Source: Streptococcus suis
GTDB taxonomy: Bacteria > Bacillota > Bacilli > Lactobacillales > Streptococcaceae
Length of the DNA stretch: 64,000 nucleotides
Assembly: GCF_019856455.1 (NCBI RefSeq)
Contig: NZ_CP082205.1
Span: 1,116,001 to 1,180,000 of the forward strand
Direction of reading: 5' to 3'
Shown here in pieces: positions 58,287-64,000 of this stretch; the stretch's first letter is position 1, and each line of letters starts with the position of its first letter. The position numbers and the translations under genes were made by a program. The notes beneath the pieces are model-generated. The model ran no database searches, had not been told where the DNA came from, and saw nothing but the letters and a program-made list of their open reading frames with translations.

Positions 58287-60056
58287 ATGAACGATTTAAT
58301 CAAGCATAAATTGGAGTTGCTGCCGGACAGTCCTGGCTGTTACCTCCATAAAAACAAGTACGGTAAGATTATCTATGTGGGCAAGGCCAAAAACCTGCGC
58401 AATCGGGTGCGGTCTTATTTTCGTGGTGCCCATGATACCAAGACAGAGGCCTTAGTGTCTGAAATTGCCGATTTTGAATTCATCGTAACGGATTCTAATA
58501 TCGAGGCACTCTTGTTGGAAATCAATCTGATTCAGGAAAACAAGCCTCGCTATAACATCATGCTCAAGGACGACAAGTCTTATCCTTTTATCAAGATTAC
58601 CAAGGAACGTCACCCACGGCTGATTATTACTCGGCAGATTAAGAAGGATGGCGGTCAGTATTTTGGTCCCTATCCAGATGTGGGTGCGGCCAACCAGACC
58701 CTCAAACTGCTGGAACGCCTCTATCCTTTCCGTAAGTGTAAATTGCCTGAGAACAAGTATTGTCTTTATTATCATTTGGGGCAATGTTTGGCTCATGGGG
58801 AAAACCTGCCCAGCCTGTCTGACTATGACAAGATGGCCAAGGAAGTTGCCCAGTTCTTGACAGGTCATGATGATAAGATTGTCAAGGAAGTGCAGGAAAA
58901 GATGAAGGCGGCTGCTGGCAATTTGGAATTTGAAAAGGCTGCGGAATACCGTGATGTCCTGCAATCCATTTCTACCCTACGGACCAAGCAACGAGTGATG
59001 GCTCATGACTTGCAAAACCGCGATGTCTTTGGCTACTACGTGGACAAGGGCTGGATGTGTGTGCAGGTTTTCTTTGTTCGGCAGGGGAAACTGATTGAGC
59101 GGAATGTCAATCTCTTTCCCTACTATAATGATGCGGACGAAGATTTTTTGACCTACATCGGTCAGTTTTACAGGGACCAGCAACATTTGATTCCCTCAGA
59201 GGTCTTAATACCGCAGGATATTGACCAAGAAGCCGTAGAAGCTCTGGTCGATACCAAGGTCATCAAGCCCCAGCGTGGCGAGAAGAAGCAGCTCATAGCT
59301 CTTGCCACCAAGAATGCGCGTGTCAGTCTGGAGCAGAAGTTTAATCTTTTGGAGAAAAATCTGGAGAAGACCTACGGTGCTGTGGAGAATATCGGTCAGC
59401 TTTTGGGGATTCCGACGCCTGTGCGGATTGAGGCTTTTGATAACTCCAACATTATGGGGACCAGTCCTGTGTCGGCCATGGTGGTCTTTGAAAATGGGGT
59501 GCCTAATAAAAAAGAATACCGCAAGTATAAGATTAAGACGGTGGAGGGACCGGATGACTATGCTTCCATGCGAGAAGTTTTGCAGCGGCGGTACAGTCGG
59601 GTACTGCGGGACGGTTTGACACCGCCTGATTTGATTATCATTGACGGTGGTCAGGGGCAGGTCAATGTCGCCAAGCAGGTCATCGAGCAGGAGTTGGGTA
59701 TGTCCATTCCCATTGCAGGTTTGCAGAAGAATGACAAGCACCAGACACACGAATTGCTCTTTGGAAATCCATTGGAAGTAGTGGAATTACCCCGTAATTC
59801 ACAGGAATTTTTCCTCCTTCATCGGATTCAAGATGAGGTTCACCGCTTTGCTATTGAGTTTCATCGTCAGGTTCGGTCAAAAAATTCCTTCTCATCTAAA
59901 TTGGACGGCATAGAAGGCTTGGGACCAAAACGCAAGCAGGCTTTGATGAAGCATTTCAAGTCCATTGGCAATATCCAGTCGGCCAGTCTGCAAGAAATCG
60001 CAGAAGCAGGTGTTCCCTATAAGGTGGCTGAGTTGGTCAAGGAGAAGTTGAAGTAA
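58287..60056 (+). CDS. uvrC: Excinuclease ABC subunit C
   Basis: Makes the two incisions in nucleotide excision repair after UvrAB loading. 589 residues. GIY-YIG domain at the start ([22 protein letters not shown]), a UVR motif region ([19 protein letters not shown]) for UvrB, RNase H-like UvrC endonuclease domain ([33 protein letters not shown]) and a C-terminal helix-hairpin-helix ([16 protein letters not shown]). Intact. Confidence 0.97.
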   Translation: MNDLIKHKLELLPDSPGCYLHKNKYGKIIYVGKAKNLRNRVRSYFRGAHDTKTEALVSEIADFEFIVTDSNIEALLLEINLIQENKPRYNIMLKDDKSYPFIKITKERHPRLIITRQIKKDGGQYFGPYPDVGAANQTLKLLERLYPFRKCKLPENKYCLYYHLGQCLAHGENLPSLSDYDKMAKEVAQFLTGHDDKIVKEVQEKMKAAAGNLEFEKAAEYRDVLQSISTLRTKQRVMAHDLQNRDVFGYYVDKGWMCVQVFFVRQGKLIERNVNLFPYYNDADEDFLTYIGQFYRDQQHLIPSEVLIPQDIDQEAVEALVDTKVIKPQRGEKKQLIALATKNARVSLEQKFNLLEKNLEKTYGAVENIGQLLGIPTPVRIEAFDNSNIMGTSPVSAMVVFENGVPNKKEYRKYKIKTVEGPDDYASMREVLQRRYSRVLRDGLTPPDLIIIDGGQGQVNVAKQVIEQELGMSIPIAGLQKNDKHQTHELLFGNPLEVVELPRNSQEFFLLHRIQDEVHRFAIEFHRQVRSKNSFSSKLDGIEGLGPKRKQALMKHFKSIGNIQSASLQEIAEAGVPYKVAELVKEKLK

Positions 60057-60216
60057 AACTAAATGGTGTAATAATATCCAAAAATCTAATAAAAATACAT
60101 CGAAATACTTCATAATCTTGGTGATATATATTATAATATACACATAAAGCACTTGATAAGCTTCAATTTATTACTAATACAATGATGCTAGTAAAATAGA
60201 GAGTTAGGTAAAGGCT

Positions 60217-60600
60217 ATGCAAAGATATATCACTCATGCAGTTGGACTATTGTTCATATTGTGTATGCTACTGCCGTTTGGATATACTACGGACAGTGAA
60301 AGTTATTCTGTTATCCTTGTGTCAGGTTGGCGGTATTTCAGCCAAAACTTGTTTTCTTTGTCCTCTATTCTAATCTTTTTAGCTTTCTTTTTCATTAATT
60401 ACCAAGCTGATAAAAATATTCAACTGATTATTTTTATCATGACTTTTATGGTCACATTGTATTTTTATTGCTTATCCATTCTGGCTCTAGGAGAAGAATT
60501 CTGGAGTCGTATAATCGAATTGCCTGTTGCTTATTACATTTGTAGTTTGCTTATGATTGTTGGAGTTGGATTAAAAGTAAAACGTTTGGTATCTGGTTGA
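60217..60600 (+). CDS. Four-helix membrane protein of unknown function
   Basis: 127 residues with four hydrophobic segments (starting LLFILCMLLPFGY; then SSILIFLAFFFI; LIIFIMTFMVTLYFY; and a C-terminal ICSLLMIVGVGL). I do not recognise a family. A promoter-like TATAAT lies near 60132. Only a weak ribosome site (TAGGTAAAGG) precedes the ATG, which supports this start moderately. Confidence 0.65.
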   Translation: MQRYITHAVGLLFILCMLLPFGYTTDSESYSVILVSGWRYFSQNLFSLSSILIFLAFFFINYQADKNIQLIIFIMTFMVTLYFYCLSILALGEEFWSRIIELPVAYYICSLLMIVGVGLKVKRLVSG

Positions 60601-60771
60601 TTGTCTAATATTTCTGAAAAGCACGAGGACTGTCTTTCTAGTCAAAAGCTGGAAAGCAGTACTTTTAAGATAATCTGGTAAATCTTGTCTTCTGGCAGGT
60701 AGAGATGAGATTTGAAAGCTCTACTAATTTATGGTAAAATGAATTATCAATGACTGATTAAGGAGAAAGCA

Positions 60772-60900
60772 ATGGCGTTCGGCGAAGAAAAACACAAGAA
60801 AACAACATTTGAAAAAGTAACTTTAGTAATTGTTGTCGTGATGGTTGTCGCGACATTAGCTGGCTTGATTTTACCAGCCATTAATGCATTGATGAATTAA
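60772..60900 (+). CDS. Small single-pass membrane protein (DUF4044-like)
   Basis: 42 residues: polar start MAFGEEKHKKTTFEKV and one hydrophobic helix (VIVVVMVVATLAGLIL). It matches the DUF4044 small proteins found before obgE in streptococci. AAGGAG precedes the ATG. Function is unknown. Confidence 0.8.
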   Translation: MAFGEEKHKKTTFEKVTLVIVVVMVVATLAGLILPAINALMN

Positions 60901-60904
60901 GAAT

Positions 60905-61053
60905 CTGTATTCACTGTTCAGCACTTCTATACTAAGGCTAGTTTTTAAACACTCATCGTTAGTTTTTTCAGCATACAGTCTGTATTTTGAAACAACTACC
61001 TTGATTAGCTAAAAACGATTTCTTATATATGAGCACTTCGCTTGTGAATACAG
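60905..61053. repeat. Miniature inverted-repeat element upstream of obgE
   Basis: 149 bp with ends CTGTATTCAC (60905-60914) and GTGAATACAG (61044-61053), and inner AGCACTTC/GAGCACTTCG segments also inverted. It is related to the interrupted copy at 46905-47322. Confidence 0.75.
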
Positions 61054-61057
61054 GTCT

Positions 61058-61079
61058 AAAACGCTTTTAAGCGTTTTTT
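61058..61079 (+). terminator. Terminator before obgE
   Basis: AAAACGCTT-TT-AAGCGTTTT followed by TT, directly after the miniature element. Confidence 0.75.
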
Positions 61080-61101
61080 CTAGGAAAGAATAGGGTAAAT
61101 T

Positions 61102-62415
61102 ATGAGTATGTTTTTAGATACTGCCAAGATTAAGGTCAAGGCAGGGAAAGGTGGCGACGGGATGGTCGCCTTCCGCCGTGAAAAGTATGTACCTAATGGC
61201 GGTCCTTGGGGCGGTGATGGTGGCCGTGGCGGAGACGTTGTTTTTGTTGTAGATGAAGGCTTGCGTACTCTCATGGACTTTCGTTACAACCGTCGTTTTA
61301 AAGCTGACGATGGCGAAAAAGGGATGACCAAGGGCATGCATGGTCGTGGTGCGGAAGACCTGATTGTTCGAGTACCACAGGGGACAACTGTTCGTGATGC
61401 GGATACTGGCAAGGTCATCACCGACTTGGTTGAAAATGGTCAAGAATTTGTCATTGTCCACGGTGGTCGTGGTGGTCGTGGAAATATTCGTTTTGCGACA
61501 CCTAAGAATCCAGCGCCTGAGATTTCTGAAAATGGAGAACCAGGTGAGGAGCGCAATCTTGAATTAGAATTGAAAGTGTTGGCTGATGTAGGTCTTGTAG
61601 GTTTCCCATCAGTTGGAAAATCAACGCTTCTCAGTGTTATTACAGCAGCTAAACCTAAAATTGGTGCCTACCATTTTACAACCATTGTGCCAAATTTGGG
61701 AATGGTTCGGACCAAATCTGGCGAGTCATTTGCTGTGGCAGACTTACCAGGTTTGATTGAGGGTGCTAGTCAAGGTGTTGGATTGGGAACGCAATTCCTT
61801 CGTCACATCGAGCGGACACGTGTTATCTTGCATGTTTTGGACATGTCAGCAAGTGAAGGTCGTGATCCTTATGAAGATTACGTAGCCATCAACAATGAAT
61901 TGGAAACCTACAATCTTCGCCTCATGGAGCGTCCTCAGATTATCGTTGCCAACAAAATGGATATGCCAGAAGCGGCAGAAAATCTGGAAGAGTTCAAGAA
62001 AAAATTGGCAGCCAACTATGATGAGTTTGAAGAATTGCCACAGATTTTCCCAATCTCAGGGATTGCTCACCAAGGTTTGGAAAATCTTTTGGATGCCACA
62101 GCTGAGTTGCTAGAGAAAACTCCTGAATTCTTGCTCTACGAGGAATCAGATTTCCAAGAAGAGGAGGCTTACTATGGCTTTAACCCAGATGAGCCAGAAT
62201 TTGACATCAGCCGTGCAGACGATGCAAGCTGGGTTCTATCTGGTGACAAATTAGAAAAACTCTTCACCATGACTAACTTTGATCGTGACGAATCTGTCAT
62301 GAAATTTGCTCGCCAGTTGCGTGGCATGGGTGTCGATGAAGCCCTCCGTGCCCGTGGAGCCAAAGATGGTGACACCGTTCGCATCGGCAAGTTCGAATTT
62401 GAGTTTGTGGATTAG
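61102..62415 (+). CDS. obgE: Obg family GTPase
   Basis: An essential ribosome-assembly and stress GTPase. 437 residues: glycine-rich Obg domain (about 1-158; [20 protein letters not shown]), G domain with G1 GFPSVGKST near 168-176, G3 [10 protein letters not shown]4 NKMD and G5 ISG, and a C-terminal OCT domain (about 355-437). It starts at ATG 61102 with only a weak AGGAAAG upstream. It precedes a conserved 54-residue gene. Confidence 0.97.
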   Translation: MSMFLDTAKIKVKAGKGGDGMVAFRREKYVPNGGPWGGDGGRGGDVVFVVDEGLRTLMDFRYNRRFKADDGEKGMTKGMHGRGAEDLIVRVPQGTTVRDADTGKVITDLVENGQEFVIVHGGRGGRGNIRFATPKNPAPEISENGEPGEERNLELELKVLADVGLVGFPSVGKSTLLSVITAAKPKIGAYHFTTIVPNLGMVRTKSGESFAVADLPGLIEGASQGVGLGTQFLRHIERTRVILHVLDMSASEGRDPYEDYVAINNELETYNLRLMERPQIIVANKMDMPEAAENLEEFKKKLAANYDEFEELPQIFPISGIAHQGLENLLDATAELLEKTPEFLLYEESDFQEEEAYYGFNPDEPEFDISRADDASWVLSGDKLEKLFTMTNFDRDESVMKFARQLRGMGVDEALRARGAKDGDTVRIGKFEFEFVD

Positions 62416-62640
62416 TGAAAAAGTCCAGTGGACTTTTTCAGCTGGTCGCCTTGAAATACGAAAGCGACCATGTCCGTTGAACAGTTTTAACCCGAGCCTA
62501 AAAATTCGATAGCGAGGTAGTCTGGGGATAGACTGTCTCAGCCCGAGCCTCGAAGCGAGGTAAGCAGTTTGACTGCAAGTTAACTTGCTAGTCAAACTAC
62601 GCCAAGTCCTAGGGGGACCTTGGCTAGCTACCTTACTAAT
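62416..62640. repeat. Variable-stem hairpin array downstream of obgE
   Basis: TGAAAAAGTCC/GGACTTTTTCA (62416-62440; may end obgE transcription), GGTCGC/GCGACC (62444-62470) and CGAGCCT...AGCGAGG modules (62494-62562), of the same design as 31684-32060. No gene was found. Confidence 0.65.
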
Positions 62641-62694
62641 TTCATTCAGTTAATGATCGTTTGTATACAGTCTATAAAATAGTTGGAGGTTAAT

Positions 62695-62859
62695 ATGGGC
62701 GATAAACCAATATCCTTCAAGGATAAGGATGGAAATTTTGTCTCAGCAGCCGATGTATGGAATGCTGAGAAATTAGAAGAACTTTTTAATACACTTAATC
62801 CTAATCGGAAATTACGTTTGGAGAGGGAGCGTTTGGCAAGAAAATCGGAAAATGAATAA
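62695..62859 (+). CDS. Small hypothetical protein downstream of obgE
   Basis: 54 residues, soluble and charged: MGDKPISFKDKDGNFVSAAD at the start, then WNAEKLEELFNTLNPN and an Arg/Glu-rich end. GGAGG at 62685-62689 precedes ATG 62695. I recall a protein of this size after obgE in other streptococci, which supports it being real. Function is unknown. Confidence 0.78.
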   Translation: MGDKPISFKDKDGNFVSAADVWNAEKLEELFNTLNPNRKLRLERERLARKSENE

Positions 62860-62986
62860 TTAGAGATCTGTTAGTTTCAAAAGACTAGCAGGTTTTTATT
62901 AAGAATTTTAAAAATATGATTGTTTGTTCTGTAGTAATCTTATCGTCGAATGAATTAATACTCAACAAAAATCAAAATCAAACCAA

Positions 62987-63484
62987 TCAAGTGTTTTTTA
63001 ACCATCGTCTACTAACAATTGGTTTTAAAATAGACCAATCTAACTCTCGTATCACTTCTTGAAGCTTGTTTATCACATCATCTAGTGTTTTAAAAGCTTT
63101 ATTCTTAAACCCTCTCTTTCGAATCTCAGCCCAAACTTGTTCAATTGGATTCATTTCAGGAGTATAGGGAGGAATAAACTCAAAACCAATATTATGTGGT
63201 TTCTCTAAGGTACTTGATTTATGCCAAACGGCATTGTCCATCACTAATAAAATATAATCGTCAGGATAAGCTTCAGATAGTTGTTTGAGAAAAACATTCA
63301 TCCAATCTGTATTGCAACCCCCAGCGATAATGAAGAAGGACTCTCCTGTATGGGCATCAATAGCACCATAGCAATAGCGATACTCACGAATATAGTGGCT
63401 ATGTACATGCGGTCTCACCCCTTTTGGTGCCCAGGCCTTTCCAATTTTACTAATCCGACCGAAACCCGCCTCATCTTGATACAT
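62987..63484 (-). CDS. IS630 transposase, C-terminal catalytic part (OrfB)
   Basis: 165 residues from ATG 63484, but the frame is open upstream to about 63545 (reading KIGKRFKNSRRYHKVRL before the Met). It contains the DDE core: LMYQDEAGFGR (Asp), LLVMDNAVWHKS (Asp) and PPYTPEMNPIEQVWAEIRKR (Glu). A +1 shift relative to OrfA joins the two; this may be programmed or a mutation. Confidence 0.85.
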   Translation of the reverse strand: MYQDEAGFGRISKIGKAWAPKGVRPHVHSHYIREYRYCYGAIDAHTGESFFIIAGGCNTDWMNVFLKQLSEAYPDDYILLVMDNAVWHKSSTLEKPHNIGFEFIPPYTPEMNPIEQVWAEIRKRGFKNKAFKTLDDVINKLQEVIRELDWSILKPIVSRRWLKNT

Positions 63485-63509
63485 TAGTCTGACTTTATGA
63501 TAGCGACGA

Positions 63510-64000
63510 CTATTCTTGAAGCGCTTTCCTATTTTCGTGAATGAAGATTTTATTTTTAGACGCTAGAATCGTTTCGGCGTCTGCTTTTTTAGGGTGTTCT
63601 GGTCTTGGCGTCACTTTGCGCCAACCATGGCGTTTCAGAAGGGCATAGAATCCTTCCTTGGTCGTAGGGTGTCCAACCCGTTTCTGATAAGTTTCGTAGA
63701 GAGAGTTTATGGTCACAAATTCGCCATTTAGTGAAGCTGTTAACTGTTCTTTTAGAAATGCTTCCTCTTCTTGAAGGGTTAAATATTGACGGTTCCGTCC
63801 ACCTCGCGTTTCTCTTACTAGAGCTGAAATCCCACCAAGCTCATACTTGCCTTGTAAGGACCAGATTGTATACTTTGAATAGCCGATAAGGTTAGTGATT
63901 TCCTTATAACTAAGCCCTTCTGCTCTGAATAGGATTACTTGAAGTCGTCTATGAAATGGGGAATAGGTTTTATCTTTCAAATAAGTTTTTAATTCGTTTG
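63510..64000 (-). CDS. IS630 transposase, N-terminal DNA-binding part (OrfA), partial
   Basis: The frame is open to the window edge, so the start is not seen; the TTG at 63980 is probably internal. Helix-turn-helix AEGLSYKEITNLIGYSKYTI and a winged-helix part (GHPTTKEGFYALLKRHGWRK) are visible. It ends at TAG 63510-63512, after the point where OrfB begins in the +1 frame. Confidence 0.85.
   Translation of the reverse strand, partial: NELKTYLKDKTYSPFHRRLQVILFRAEGLSYKEITNLIGYSKYTIWSLQGKYELGGISALVRETRGGRNRQYLTLQEEEAFLKEQLTASLNGEFVTINSLYETYQKRVGHPTTKEGFYALLKRHGWRKVTPRPEHPKKADAETILASKNKIFIHENRKALQE

Larger units (their letters stand above)
62958..64000 (-). mobile_element. IS630-family element, cut by the window edge
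   Basis: The right end is at the TA preceding ATACTCAACAAAAATCAAAA (62958 on). Two overlapping transposase frames fill the rest. Its end sequence is close to that of the RUP-like elements at 40981 and 50060. The other end lies beyond 64000. Confidence 0.8.

Noticed and set aside
59205..59750. 181-codon minus-strand frame inside uvrC
   Set aside because: It is a shadow frame antisense to the conserved endonuclease domain.

Overview
The window reads as the chromosome of a low-GC Streptococcus, most likely Streptococcus suis or a close relative. The native gene blocks (pgm, coaB-coaC-panT, fhs, asd-dapA, glpK-glpO-glpF, pepF, nox, pcrA, uvrC, obgE) are streptococcal in content and order, and the intergenic spaces carry dense palindromic repeats. 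No rRNA, tRNA or CRISPR array was seen.

Positions 1-12800 are an AT-rich foreign block holding a nisin-type lantibiotic cluster in the order F-E-G-A-B-T-C-I. It is followed by a sigma-like regulator, a 42-residue SHOCT-like protein and a large serine recombinase that look like the right end of an integrative element. The precursor core has all five nisin ring positions and closely resembles nisin U/P. Both promoters (before lanF and before lanA) have nis-box-like repeats, so the NisP/R/K equivalents are expected just left of the window. lanC is split by an in-frame TAA, so production is doubtful although the immunity genes (FEG, I) are intact.

Positions 12800-22680 hold two GNAT genes, an IS1182-family element flanked by two copies of a terminator hairpin, pgm, an IS30-family element lying among palindromes, coenzyme A genes with a pantothenate-type ECF S component, and the first of two IS110/IS1111-type elements. 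Each IS110 copy has a structured, roughly 365-bp non-coding tail that may encode a guide RNA. The second copy (55540-57140) interrupts an ABC permease gene.

Positions 22900-62900 are mostly housekeeping: one-carbon metabolism (fhs), oxidative defence (an RclA/Har-like reductase, Nox), lysine/cell-wall precursor synthesis (asd, dapA), a glycerol regulon (Mga-like regulator, cre site, glpKOF), a thiol/quinone detoxification pair (frameshifted MhqO-like dioxygenase, MhqD-like esterase), peptidases, DNA repair (AlkD-like, PcrA, UvrC), a Fic protein, a cell-wall L,D/D,D-carboxypeptidase lipoprotein, an ABC exporter, and Obg with two small neighbours. The right edge is an IS630-family element whose end sequence matches the ends of two RUP-like miniature elements in the same window.
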